In this document: piece after piece, positions 47,635 through 57,000 of the stretch
How positions within the stretch are numbered: position 1 is the first letter of the stretch
Layout of the letters: each line of letters opens with the position of its first letter
From: Actinopolyspora mzabensis
Lineage (GTDB): Bacteria > Actinomycetota > Actinomycetes > Mycobacteriales > Pseudonocardiaceae
NCBI RefSeq assembly: GCF_900101095.1
Contig: NZ_FNFM01000005.1
Coordinates: forward strand, 1 to 64,000
Direction: 5' to 3'
Length of the DNA: 64,000 nt
The notes under the pieces: generated by a model
Databases searched by the model: none
Told to the model about the DNA's origin: nothing
The model's input: the letters and a program-made list of their open reading frames with translations, nothing else
Program-made: the position numbers and the translations under genes

Positions 47635-47763
47635 ATGTTCACGAGAGACAGATCCCCGTACGTTCCGTCGCAGGAAGAGCCCGTTGTGGCGGGTGTGGGC
47701 TGCGGGCATCTATTCGCGCTGCGGCGCATGGCTGTTGCTGCCTCTACCGGAGTGGTCCGGTGA
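47635..47763 (+). CDS. Short hypothetical protein
   Basis: A 42-residue reading frame starting at ATG 47635 with a strong GGAGG SD eight bases upstream. It overlaps the next gene by four bases (GTGA). The product has no recognisable domain; it may be a true microprotein or a leader that couples translation of the following gene. Confidence 0.5.
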   Translation: MFTRDRSPYVPSQEEPVVAGVGCGHLFALRRMAVAASTGVVR

Positions 47764-48167
47764 CTCCGCCGCTAAGCGCTTGGCACGATCTCGCGTTGCA
47801 TTGGCACGCCCATGTGGATCTGCGGGCCAGTTGTTCCAGGTCTCGCCGTAGGCGGCGGCCGGTGGCGGTGTTGTTCACGCCGCAGGCCGCGGCGGCCTGG
47901 CTGGGCGGAACCGTGCAGCGCTACCGCGGCGAGGCGGTGGCGGTGCGGCACAACACCGCCACCGGCCCTGCCCCAGCCGATACCGAGTCGCGGGACAGCT
48001 GCGGCGACCACTACCTGCTGTCGCTGGGCTATCCGCTCGACGCGCTGATCCTTACCACCAGCGGGGAGCTGTACCTGCATCTCGACCCGCTCGGCCCCTG
48101 CGAATGCCCCTACCACCGGCCCGAACGATCCGACCGTCACGAATCAGGAGGCAACCATGTTTTCTAA
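47760..48167 (+). CDS. Hypothetical protein in the XRE-divergent mini-operon
   Basis: A 135-residue protein with an N-terminal HWHAH segment and a C-terminal cysteine pair CECPYH that could bind metal. I do not recognise a family. GTG 47760 is coupled to the small upstream frame, and the 3' end overlaps the following gene by 11 bases. Such small hypothetical genes next to XRE/DUF397 pairs are frequent in actinobacterial accessory regions. Confidence 0.5.
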   Translation: MTPPLSAWHDLALHWHAHVDLRASCSRSRRRRRPVAVLFTPQAAAAWLGGTVQRYRGEAVAVRHNTATGPAPADTESRDSCGDHYLLSLGYPLDALILTTSGELYLHLDPLGPCECPYHRPERSDRHESGGNHVF

Positions 48168-48480
48168 CGCCATGACGCTGTACCGGGTGGTTAATCCCGA
48201 CTCGCTGGGTTCCTACACCGAGCTGCTGCACCACCAGCCCACCGAGCACCGCGTCGACGACGCCGCAGCCTTGCCCCGGCTGCGTGAATGGGCGCTGGCC
48301 GTGCTCGACCGCACCGAAGAACGGTTCGGGATGTACCAGATCGCGATCATGCCGCTGGATCATCACGACAGACCCGACGAGAACGCCTTCCACGACCTCA
48401 TCGCCGAGGACACCGAGGTCATCGAGGACTACCTCTGCTGGTCCGGATGCTCCGAACTCGTCCCCGCATCAGGGAGATGA
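48157..48480 (+). CDS. Hypothetical protein, last gene of the mini-operon
   Basis: A 107-residue acidic protein (MFSNAMTLYRVVNP start; HDLIAEDTEVIEDYLCW near the end) with no recognised domain. The SD AGGAGG lies five bases before ATG 48157, the strongest in the cluster, so it is certainly translated. It follows the 47760 gene with overlap. R2 copy D lies 32 bp after the stop. Confidence 0.6.
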   Translation: MFSNAMTLYRVVNPDSLGSYTELLHHQPTEHRVDDAAALPRLREWALAVLDRTEERFGMYQIAIMPLDHHDRPDENAFHDLIAEDTEVIEDYLCWSGCSELVPASGR

Positions 48481-48511
48481 ATTTCCGGCCGGTTTGCTGA
48501 GGTGGTTGCTT

Positions 48512-48613
48512 GGCGGAACCTCTGGCACGGCTCTCGTTGCGGGTGCCCCGACATCGGGTAGTTACTACACATCGTCGGGACCATCCTCGCGAGAGCCGCA
48601 CCAGAGAACCCGC
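48512..48613. repeat. R2 palindromic element, copy D
   Basis: A complete copy from GGCGGAACCTCTGGCACGGC to GAGAACCCGC. GGCTCTCG pairs with CGAGAGCC, and CCCCGAC with GTCGGGA. The loop holds GTAGTTACTAC. A half R1 core (CGATTTCGCGGGCG) follows at about 48694. Confidence 0.8.
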
Positions 48614-48809
48614 GTCGGCGCCGATGGCGAGAGTGGTTGGAGTGCGGCCTGCGAGGATATTCGGTTTTGACTTCAGGAATACCGCAGGTGCGGCGATTTC
48701 GCGGGCGCTTCGCGCTGACGGCGGAAGAGTCTTCCCGCTCGGCTGCGCGGTAGGGAGTCGTCGGATCGGCGGGAGGGCAGCGGACCTACTCCGCCACGAG
48801 CCTCATCAC

Positions 48810-48863
48810 AGCTTCGCCACTAGCTTCGCCACTGGGTCGAAGTGGCGAAGCTAGTGGCGAAGT
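48810..48863. promoter_or_regulatory. Large perfect inverted repeat built of CTTCGCCACT units (cluster 1)
   Basis: Two CTTCGCCACT units on the left (48812 and 48824) face two AGTGGCGAAG units on the right (48841 and 48853) around a seven-base spacer, giving a 22-bp perfect inverted repeat. It lies about 245 bp upstream of the AlbA_2 regulator gene and forms either a strong hairpin or a four-site operator. Confidence 0.75.
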
Positions 48864-49028
48864 TACGGGTGCTTCTGAGGCGGTTCGAAGGGTTCGGATG
48901 CCGAGCGAGTGCGATATCACTGGTTTCGTGATGTTGTCGAGCAAGGGCTTGAACGATCAAGTCTGAGGTTCTTACCAGGAGTTATTGCTACAGGTAGAAG
49001 ATTCATTACTCGAAGTGCTGATCTTCGT

Positions 49029-49097
49029 CAGCTTCGCCACGAACTTCGCCACTTGCTTCGCCGTTAGGATTCAGTGGCGAAGTAGGTGGCGAAGCTG
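49029..49097. promoter_or_regulatory. Second inverted repeat of CTTCGCCAC units overlapping the regulator's SD (cluster 2)
   Basis: CAGCTTCGCCAC and ACTTCGCCACT on the left (49029-49053) face AGTGGCGAAGT and GTGGCGAAGCTG on the right (49073-49097), with two mismatched bases in 25. A fifth unit, GCTTCGCC, lies in the loop. The right arm ends ten bases before the start codon at 49107, overlapping the SD, so binding or folding here could block expression. Confidence 0.75.
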
Positions 49098-49106
49098 AGG
49101 TGGGTA

Positions 49107-50864
49107 ATGCTTGATGACGAGCTGGCCGAGATGATCGAAAACCTCAGGGAGCTGGGGGACGACCACGCCACGGTGGAAGCGAAACGCGCCGGAACGAAGC
49201 TGCCGAAGAGCGTGCGCGAGACACTGTCGGCCTTCGCCAACACCAGCGGTGGGGTGCTCGTCCTGGGGCTCGATGAGGCCACCGGGTTCCAGGCCACCGG
49301 AGTGCAGGACGCGGCGAAGCTGGCCGCCGACCTCTGTGCGATGTGTTCGGAGGACATGGAGCCACCCCTGCGCCCACTCATCCAGACCCACCGCTTCGAA
49401 GGGGTAGATCTTCTCGTGGCCGAGGTCGCCGAACTCGATCCCGCCGCCAAACCAGCTCACTGCCGGGGGACGAGCATGGCACAAGGCAGTTTCGTCCGGG
49501 TCGCCGACGGCGACCGAAAACTGACTCCCTACGAGGTGCACGTGCTGCTGGCCAACCGGGGTCAGCCACGAGAGGACGAGCAGGCGGTCCCGGGAACGAA
49601 CATCGAACATCTCGACACACCCCTCGTCGAAACGTTCCTCAGCCGGATACGCAGGAGAAGAGCGCGAGCGTTCGCGCACCTGGATGCCACAGCGGCTCTT
49701 CGTCGAGCCAAAGTCCTCGTGGCGGACGAACTCTCACTCGCCGGACTGTTGGCACTGGGCGAATATCCGCAGGAGTTCTTCCCACAACTGATGTTGACCT
49801 TCGTGCACTACCCTACGAAGACCGGACCGGAGCCCTCCAGCGGAGCGCGGTTCATCGATAACGTCGCGGCGGAAGGCCCTATTCCGGTGATCCTGGACGA
49901 GGCACTTATCGCGCTACGACGCAACATGAGCCGTCGCTCCACGGTTCTTGGTGCCGGTCGAGCCGACACCTGGGAGTACCCCGAGGCAGCGCTGCGCGAG
50001 GCGATCGTCAACGCGCTCGTACACCGGGACTACTCAGCCATCTCCCATGGCACCCAGGTCCAGGTCGAGATGTACCCGGATCGGCTGGTGATCCGTAATC
50101 CCGGAGGACTGCACGGTTCGGTCAGTGAGGAAAACCTCGGTGAGGAAGGGACCTCCTCGGCCCGGAACGCCACACTGTTGAAGATTCTCGAAGACGTCCC
50201 GCTTCCCGGCTCGGACAGGCCGATCTGCGAGAACCGAGGATCGGGAATCCCCACGATGCTCGCGGCGCTACGCGAGGCCCGTCTCAATCCGCCGCGATTC
50301 GACGACAACATCGCCACCTTCACCGTCACGTTCCCCAACCACACCCTCATGGGCGAAGAAGTCGTGCGATGGATCGGCTCACTCCAGGAGCCGGGGCTCA
50401 CCGAGAGCCAGTGCCACGGGCTGGCCATGCTGTATCACGGTGAGACGCTGAACAACCAGACATACCGAAACGCCAACGACCTGGACTCGCGAATCGCGAC
50501 GAGCGAGCTCGGTGACCTGGTTTCACGTGAACTGGTCGTTCCCACCGGTGGTAGACGCCATGCCCGGTATCGCCTCGCGGAGGGGCTCGTTCCGGAAGCC
50601 ACCGAGGAACACGAGGACGAGGCCGGTGCCTTAAGTCAACGCACGAACCGCCGGAAGGAACTACTGCGAGCGCTGGGTGATGAGGAATGCACCCGTGCCG
50701 AACTCGTCAACCGCACCGGACTGACCGATCGAACCGTTTCCCGATGGCTCAGTAATCTCGTGCGAGAAGGAGTACTCGCGATGACCGAACCGAGCACGCG
50801 CAGTCCGAACGTTCGCTACCGCAGAACCGGTCAGAGCACGCTCGACGAGGCAGCGGAACAGTAG
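49107..50864 (+). CDS. AlbA_2 (Schlafen-type) putative DNA-binding regulator with ATPase-like domain
   Basis: A 585-residue protein. The N-terminal AlbA_2/Schlafen-type domain (about residues 10-140) contains TVEAKRAGTKLPKSVRETL and AFANTSGGVLVLGLDE. The middle holds a RecG/HATPase_c_4-like region (about 280-400) with ALREAIVNALVHRDYS and RIVIRNPGGLH-type sequence ending in NRGSGIPTML. The C terminus has a winged helix (TRAELVNRTGLTDRTVSRWLSNL). Such proteins are usually annotated as transcriptional regulators; some Schlafen relatives act in phage defence. ATG 49107 follows GAGG, which the adjacent inverted repeat overlaps, so autoregulation is likely. Confidence 0.8.
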   Translation: MLDDELAEMIENLRELGDDHATVEAKRAGTKLPKSVRETLSAFANTSGGVLVLGLDEATGFQATGVQDAAKLAADLCAMCSEDMEPPLRPLIQTHRFEGVDLLVAEVAELDPAAKPAHCRGTSMAQGSFVRVADGDRKLTPYEVHVLLANRGQPREDEQAVPGTNIEHLDTPLVETFLSRIRRRRARAFAHLDATAALRRAKVLVADELSLAGLLALGEYPQEFFPQLMLTFVHYPTKTGPEPSSGARFIDNVAAEGPIPVILDEALIALRRNMSRRSTVLGAGRADTWEYPEAALREAIVNALVHRDYSAISHGTQVQVEMYPDRLVIRNPGGLHGSVSEENLGEEGTSSARNATLLKILEDVPLPGSDRPICENRGSGIPTMLAALREARLNPPRFDDNIATFTVTFPNHTLMGEEVVRWIGSLQEPGLTESQCHGLAMLYHGETLNNQTYRNANDLDSRIATSELGDLVSRELVVPTGGRRHARYRLAEGLVPEATEEHEDEAGALSQRTNRRKELLRALGDEECTRAELVNRTGLTDRTVSRWLSNLVREGVLAMTEPSTRSPNVRYRRTGQSTLDEAAEQ

Positions 50865-50985
50865 TCGAGCCTTTCGATGGCCTCGGGTGGAGTGTTCACG
50901 AACCACAGCGGATCGAGATCCTCGCTGTTTCTTCAGGACGGCTTCGGAGCACTACGGTGAGATGTCAGGAAGCATGCCGAGTGAG

Positions 50986-51383
50986 ATGCGAATTCCGGGC
51001 CAACTCCGCCGTGAGCTGGTTTATCCTCTGCCACTGGTGGGACAACGATCTTCGCGTCCCGGTGAACGGGACTTCGAGGACACCCCGCCGTTGGACGCCT
51101 TGTTCGAGGAGCCTCCGGGCGAGCCGCCCGGCGCGGCGACCGGTGTCGGACCCGTGTGAGAGAAATCGGGATGATCACCGGGCCGCGTGATCCCCGTACC
51201 GGCCGGGCGCGTGCGCGAAGCGGTGCCGCGCGGCACCGCCGGACCGGCGCGGCGGTGCACCGGCTTCCCGGTCCGTGGAGCCGTCTCCCCCGACCGACCC
51301 CGGACGAGCCACCGCCCCCCCCCACGCTGAACAGGGCAGCCTCGACATGCCCACGGGCACGGCGTGCCGCTCGGGCTGCAAGG
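50986..51383 (+). repeat. Direct repeat, copy 1: displaced drmA upstream region
   Basis: About 400 bp nearly identical to 53535-54016: from ATGCGAATTCCGGGCC through a conserved CACCGCCGGACCGGCGCGGC stretch, to sequence matching drmA codons near GEQGSLDMPTGT. Relative to copy 2 it lacks about 75 bp containing the drmA SD and start. With 51384-51583 it makes a 719-bp gap without a supported gene, although a 57-codon frame from 50986 to 51159 is open. Confidence 0.85.
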
Positions 51384-51583
51384 GGGATCGCTTGGGGCAC
51401 TCAGCTTCCGGGGTGTGAGCAGCCCAGCCTCGTGGCTGGACGTGGCGACCACCTCGAACGTGATCACAGACCGGATCGTTGCGACGAGCTCGTGGGGTAG
51501 TGGTTGACTCCGGTGTGCTGTTGCGTTTTTTGTAACTGGTTGCGAAAATCGAATCATCTGGCTGAGCCCTGAAAGGAGCGAAG

Positions 51584-51991
51584 ATGACCGACCAGGCACG
51601 AGAGGCTCTGGAGAGCGTCCGTCACGCCCCCTCGTTGTATCGGCGACCGCGCGTCGCGGAGATCGCACTGGCGGTGATCAGCCTCGGTGCGTTGAGTGCC
51701 GGGGCGAGTTGGTTGATCCAATCCGATCCGCCGCTGGTGTGGTCGCTGTTGGCGGCCCTGGCGATCCTCGCTGTTCCGTTCTCGTGGCACTGGGCGGCGT
51801 TGCGTGCTCCGGGGCGCGCACCGTGGCGGCGTATCGACACGCTCCTGGCAGGCGCGGCGCTGCTCGCGGGCACGTTTCCCGTATACGAATTGCTCTGGTC
51901 CGATGGCTCCAGTGGGACATCCGCCTGGGTCGCTTCGGCGGTAGCAACTGTGATGCTGGCGGTTTTCATCGGTGTGCGGTGGCGCCGATGA
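51584..51991 (+). CDS. Small integral membrane protein
   Basis: A 135-residue protein with four predicted transmembrane helices (about residues 24-44, 51-70, 85-105 and 112-130) and a short cytoplasmic N terminus. No family recognised. GAAAGGAG precedes ATG 51584. It overlaps the winged-helix gene by four bases. Such membrane-protein/HTH pairs are usually regulated by the partner. Confidence 0.7.
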   Translation: MTDQAREALESVRHAPSLYRRPRVAEIALAVISLGALSAGASWLIQSDPPLVWSLLAALAILAVPFSWHWAALRAPGRAPWRRIDTLLAGAALLAGTFPVYELLWSDGSSGTSAWVASAVATVMLAVFIGVRWRR

Positions 51992-52293
51992 GCACGGCCC
52001 GAGACCCCCGCGAAGCACTTCCGACCATCCTGCACTCACCGGTGCGACTGGCGATCCTCGGAGCGCTGCGGCACGTGCAGGCCGCCGATTTCGGCGACCT
52101 GCAACGCAGCCTGGAAATCACCACTGCCGAACTGTCACGCCAGCTTGGCGTGTTGCAGCGTGAGGAGCTGATCGAGATCAAAAAGGTGCAGCGCCACCGC
52201 CACACCATCACCAGAGCCCGATTGTCCGAGCAAGGGCGGTCCCGTTTCGAAAACTACCTCGCTGAGCTGCACCAAGTAGCTTTCGGGCAGTAA
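51988..52293 (+). CDS. Winged-helix transcriptional regulator (HTH_34/ArsR-like)
   Basis: A 101-residue DNA-binding protein: SPVRLAILGALRHVQAADFGDLQ, the recognition region TTAELSRQLGVLQREELIEI and the wing KVQRHRHTITRARLSEQGR match the PF13601-type winged helix. It probably controls the coupled membrane-protein gene. ATG 51988 overlaps the upstream stop. Confidence 0.85.
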   Translation: MSTARDPREALPTILHSPVRLAILGALRHVQAADFGDLQRSLEITTAELSRQLGVLQREELIEIKKVQRHRHTITRARLSEQGRSRFENYLAELHQVAFGQ

Positions 52294-52323
52294 TGACGCA
52301 GGTGACAGCCGGGCGAGCCTGGA

Positions 52324-53019
52324 TTACGACCAGGGGGTGGCGCACCATACGGCATACCCACCGAGGGCGCCCGCCAAGCCGACGGCACCGCCCTTGACGG
52401 CTACCTTGATACCGCGTTTCGCCGCTTCTTTCAAAATGAGTCCAGCGGCTTTCTTCCAGGCCTTGTCGGCGATGGCGTTGGCGATCGCGGTCGACGCGCC
52501 GACCAATCCGCCGAGGCCGACACCCTTCAGGACACAAGCGGCATAGCTGTCGGAACTTCTGGCCAAAGCCGCTGTGGTAACGCCGTCCGTTGTTTGAGCC
52601 GTTCGACCGATATGTTTCTGCCATTGCTCTTGAAACCGCGAAGCGAAGTCTTCACCGAAAGCGGCTTTCGCGGATTCATAGTCAAAGCGATTGTCAGGCC
52701 CCAACAGTTCACCGGCGCCAACCTGCTTGAGGTACGAAGCGACCTCCTCAACATCGCTAGGGTCGATCTCGGCGGGGTCAGCGGAGGCCAGTGTTTGACT
52801 GCTCGCGGCTTGGGTCGTGACTCGCTGAACCTCCGGAGCGCTGCTCACCTCCGTGAAATCCGATGAAGCGGCAGCTGGGACTGCCCCGATGCCGGAAAGT
52901 ACTCCTATGGCCGTGACAACGACGAGACCGTTCCGTCCCACCTTCTGTGGGGTGGTAGCTGTTCCGGAACGCAGCGAGCTCTTCTGAGGATCTATCAATT
53001 TGATTCTATCCGTAAACAA
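52324..53019 (-). CDS. Secreted protein with hydrophobic glycine-rich C-terminal domain
   Basis: A 231-residue protein of unknown family. After a TTG start with AGGAAA upstream, a signal peptide ends near AVPAAASS (about residue 52). A soluble acidic middle part follows, then a C-terminal domain of about 75 residues (from AACVLKGVGLGGLVGAS to AVWCATPWS) rich in Gly, Ala and Lys with two cysteines that could form a disulfide. This tail resembles pore-forming bacteriocin-like peptides in composition, but no family is recognised. It is convergent with the winged-helix gene and has its own promoter region with repeated TGATCA. Confidence 0.65.
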   Translation of the reverse strand: MFTDRIKLIDPQKSSLRSGTATTPQKVGRNGLVVVTAIGVLSGIGAVPAAASSDFTEVSSAPEVQRVTTQAASSQTLASADPAEIDPSDVEEVASYLKQVGAGELLGPDNRFDYESAKAAFGEDFASRFQEQWQKHIGRTAQTTDGVTTAALARSSDSYAACVLKGVGLGGLVGASTAIANAIADKAWKKAAGLILKEAAKRGIKVAVKGGAVGLAGALGGYAVWCATPWS

Positions 53020-53145
53020 TATGATTTCCTGGGTTTTGCTGCGATGTGCCCCTGAAAATCAATCAGGTGATCAACACAGCAATGATCACCATAGAGTTTG
53101 ATGATCACTGGAACAACAAGCTGTGTAGATCATCACATGATCCCA
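53020..53145 (-). promoter_or_regulatory. Promoter region of the secreted-protein gene with TGATCA repeats
   Basis: On the minus strand TTGTTC, 17 bp and TATGGT form a good promoter (about 53088-53117). TGATCA occurs at 53068, 53083 and 53102, and GATCATCACATGATC at 53128, overlapping the promoter. CCTGA (53051) pairs with TCAGG (53063). The remaining 53146-53534 shows no gene I can support. Confidence 0.45.
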
Positions 53146-53534
53146 TGTTTGGTTGACTGTTAAAAATGGGAATGCCGAGAAATTGCTCTGACCGGCAAAT
53201 CTCGATTATTAGAGTATGGCTGAATCGGACTTTCAGTGCTTGGGTTGCCACCAATTGATGGATGGGGTGTTGCCGCGCTTGGGTGTAATGACGATCGAAT
53301 TGGCCTCGACGCGTATCTGGTCGGTGGGCTTGGTGGCAGTGGTCGGGTGTTGATGACAGGTGAGCCTTCGTGGAGATGTCGACGTGAACTCACGCATCCG
53401 AGAGCGAAGCTGGCTGGGCTACCGGACGGAGCAACAGTAGCCACCGCTTATCGATCACTCCGGGCTCCGAAGTAGCTCCGTACGGGCACGCCGTACGCAC
53501 TGGGTCAGGTCCGTTGAACAATCGGTATCCGATG

Positions 53535-54016
53535 TATGCGAATTTCGGGCCAACTCCGCCGTGAGCTGGTTTATCCTCTGCCGCTGGTGGGACAACGATC
53601 TTCGCGCCTGATAGGCGGGACTTCGAGGACACCCCGCCGTTGGACGCCTTGTTCGACGAGAGTCCGGGCGTGCCGCCCGGCGCGGCAACCGGTGTCGGAC
53701 CCGTGTGAGAGAAATCGGGATGATCACCGAACCGCGTGATCCCCGGGCCGGGCGGGCGCGTGCGCGAAGCGGTGCCGCGCGGCACCGCCGGACCGGCGCG
53801 GCGCGGGGTGCACCGGCTTCCCGGTCCGTGGAGCCGTCTCCCCCGACTGACCGACACGAGCCACCGATAGCGAGCCACCGCCCCCAGAAGAGCCACCGAG
53901 AGGGAGCACAACCGTAAATGACCACCCCGGACAGCTCGGACGGACTGTTCATGAACCCCAACGGTGAACAGGGCAGCCTCGACATGCCCACCGGTACGGC
54001 GCGCGGCTCGGGCGGC
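53535..54016 (+). repeat. Direct repeat, copy 2: authentic drmA upstream region and 5' codons
   Basis: The partner of 50986-51383. It includes the drmA SD (GGGAG) and start codon missing from copy 1. The 57-codon frame open in copy 1 is frameshifted here by one base near 53607-53612. Confidence 0.85.
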
Positions 54017-57000
54017 AACACCGGTACGGGCGAGCCCGACGCGGGCGGCGAGGACGCCGACGCACGGCCGGACCCGACCCGGCTGCTGGACACCGAACAG
54101 CGGTTCCCCGACACCAGCGGCGCGCAAGTGCGCGACGGATTGCAGGAACTCATCGTGCGCGACCTGCTCGGCCCGTGGGACGGCGAGGCCGAGCAGCTGC
54201 CCTACGGCTCCAGCGGCCCCCGCGAGCGCTACCTCGTCGGGATGCTCGGCCCCAAACAGGACGCCCGCCCCACCGCCGACGCCGAACCCGCGCCGGACAC
54301 CGGGGCCGAGACCGGCGGCGAGGCCAACGGCGAGGGCGGCGGCGAACTGCCCAACGTGCTCAGCCCGCAGAGCCTCGGCCGCATCTGGGCCTCCTCGATG
54401 GGGCTGAGCTGCACCGTCGCGCGGGACACCACCGCGCTGCACGTCACCGCCGAATGGGGCCGCTACGCCAAGGAGGACACCGAGACCGCCGAAGGCGCCA
54501 AACGCAGGCTCTGGACCCGCGAACCCGTCACGGTCAGCCGCGAGGTGCGGCTCGACGGCACCGGCTCGCACCGCCTGCCGCTGACCGCCGACACCGCCGA
54601 GGAACCCGGCGTGCTGCTGGCCGTGGCCGCGCGCGACCGCGACGGCAAGCGCGTCGTGGAACTCACCCTGGTCAACGCCCAACGAGAGGGCACCCCGCAG
54701 GAGGAGTCCTGGATGTTCCAGACCCGACTGCGCGCCACCGCCCTCGACGGCGCGGCCCCGGTGTTCCTACCCGCCGACGACCCGCTGCACGACAGCACCG
54801 CCGAGGACGACCCGGAGGAACAGCACCTGCGGCTGCTCTACCGTGGCCAGCTGCGCTACGCCTCCGGTCACAACGTCGCCGTGCACCCGCACACCAACCC
54901 CGGCGCCCGCCGCGCCCACCAGCTCGAAACCACCTGGCTGCCCACCTACGAGGTCCCCGCCACCGTCGCGCCCGGCAACCGGGAAGGCAGCCCGCTGGCG
55001 GGCACCGAACTCGCCATGGACACCCTGGCCACCGCCGAACCGTCCGAACTGCGCACCGGGCTGGCACCGCTGTCCGAGGGCTACCGCCGCTGGCTCGACC
55101 AGCGCGAGTCCGAAGCGCGGGAACTGCCCGACTCGCTGCGCGAGACCGCTGAGTCCGCCGTCTTCCAGGCACGCCGCGCCGCCGACCGGGTGCAGGCGGG
55201 CATCGACCTGCTCACCGACCCCGACCACCCCGGGTACGCCGACGCGCTGGCCGCGTTCCGGTTCGCCAACCGCGCCATGGCCGCCCAACGCCGCCACACC
55301 GACCTCGCGCGGCTGCGCGAGACCACCGAGATCGGCTACCCCGAGGCCAAGCAGCGGGTCGAGGCCAACGGCGCCGCCGGGGCCTCCTGGCGGCCGTTCC
55401 AGCTCGCCTTCGTGCTGCTGAACCTGCCCTCGCTGGTCGACCCGGACCACGCCGAACGCGCCGCCGACTCGAACGCCGTGCTCGACCTGCTGTTCTTCCC
55501 CACCGGCGGCGGCAAGACCGAGGCCTACCTCGGGCTGACCGCGTTCACCTTCGCCATCCGCCGGTTGCAGGGCCTCTACGGCAGCGGCGAGGACGCCCGC
55601 GACGGCGGCGCCGGGGTGGCGGTGCTGATGCGCTACACCCTGCGGCTGCTGACCGCGCAGCAGTTCCAGCGCGCCGCGGCGCTGGTGTGCGCGGCGGAGA
55701 TGATCCGGCGCGAGGACGAGGGCACCTGGGGCGGCGAGCCGTTCCGCATCGGACTGTGGGTGGGCGGCAGCGTCTCACCCAACTGGTTCGGCCAGGCCGA
55801 ACAGCAGATCCGGGACGCCCGCGAGGCCGGCGACGGCAAACGCGCCAACGTGCTGCAAACCCTGGCCTGCCCCTGGTGCGGCTCCGCGCTGCTCGCCCAC
55901 CGCGACGCCGAGGTCGACACCGCCACCCGCCGGGTGCTGCTGCACTGCCCCAACGCCGAGGGCAGCGACGCCTGCCCGTTCTCCAAACCGCACTCGCCCG
56001 AGGGCCTGCCCATCCTCACCGTCGACGAGGAGATCTACCGGCTGCTGCCCAGCCTCGTCATCGCCACAGTGGACAAGCTCGCCCAGCTGCCCTGGAAGGG
56101 CTACGCCGGGATGCTGTTCGGCCGGGTGCGCCGCTGGTGCCCCCGGCACGGCTACCGCCACGCCGACCTCGACGCCGAGACCGGCTGCGCCGATAAGCAC
56201 CAGCAGAAGAGCGGTCACCCGAATGTGAGCAGCAAACCCGTGGCGCGGCTGCGCGCGCCCGACCTGATCATCCAGGACGAGCTGCACCTGATCTCCGGGG
56301 CGCTGGGCACCACCGTCGGGCTGTTCGAGTCCGCGGTGGACGAGCTGTGCTGCTGGCGCACCCCCAGCGGCAACGAGGCCGGGCCGAAGATCATCGCCTC
56401 CACCGCCACCACCAAACGCTCCGGCGAGCAGGTGCGCGGGGTGTTCAACCGCGACCTGGCGGTGTTCCCGCCGCAGGTCACCGAGGTCTCCGACACGTTC
56501 TTCTCACACCAGGTGTCCACCGCGGACAAACCCGGCAGGCGCTACCTCGGGATCTGCGCCCACGGGGTGCGGCTGAAATCCGCCGAGATCCGAGTCGCCG
56601 AGATCCTGCTGCTGGCCGGGCAGACCCTGTTCGACCAGCACGGCGCGGCGGCCGATCCGTACATGACGCTGGTCGGCTACTTCAACGCCACCAGGGAACT
56701 CGCCGGGATGCGGCGCTCCCTCGACGACGACGTGGCCACCCGCGTCCGCACCCACGGCCGCAGGCGCGGCATCTCCGACCGGCTGCCCAGCCGCGCCGCG
56801 ATGCTCAACATCCAGGAACTGACCTCCCGCATCTCCTCGGCCGACATCAGCGAGGTGCTCACCCACCTGGAGAACGGCTTCGACGCCGAGATCGACACCA
56901 CCACGCGGCGCCACGCCATCCGCGCGAACCTGCGCGAGATCTACGGGCAGCGGCGCAAATCCTCCCGCGGCAAGGACGTTCCCGAGCCGCATCCGCTCAG

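Noticed and set aside
48810-49097. CRISPR array
   Set aside because: The CTTCGCCACT units are too short and are arranged as inverted, not direct, repeats without uniform spacers; no cas genes are nearby.
51156-51500. 114-codon frame in the duplicated drmA leader
   Set aside because: It runs across the copy 1 repeat in a frame unrelated to drmA, with no SD; its protein is Arg/Pro-rich as expected from random high-GC DNA.
53236-53475. 79-codon plus-strand frame before the drmA leader
   Set aside because: There is no SD and no homology, and it overlaps the start of a region whose other features are repeats; coding potential is not convincing.
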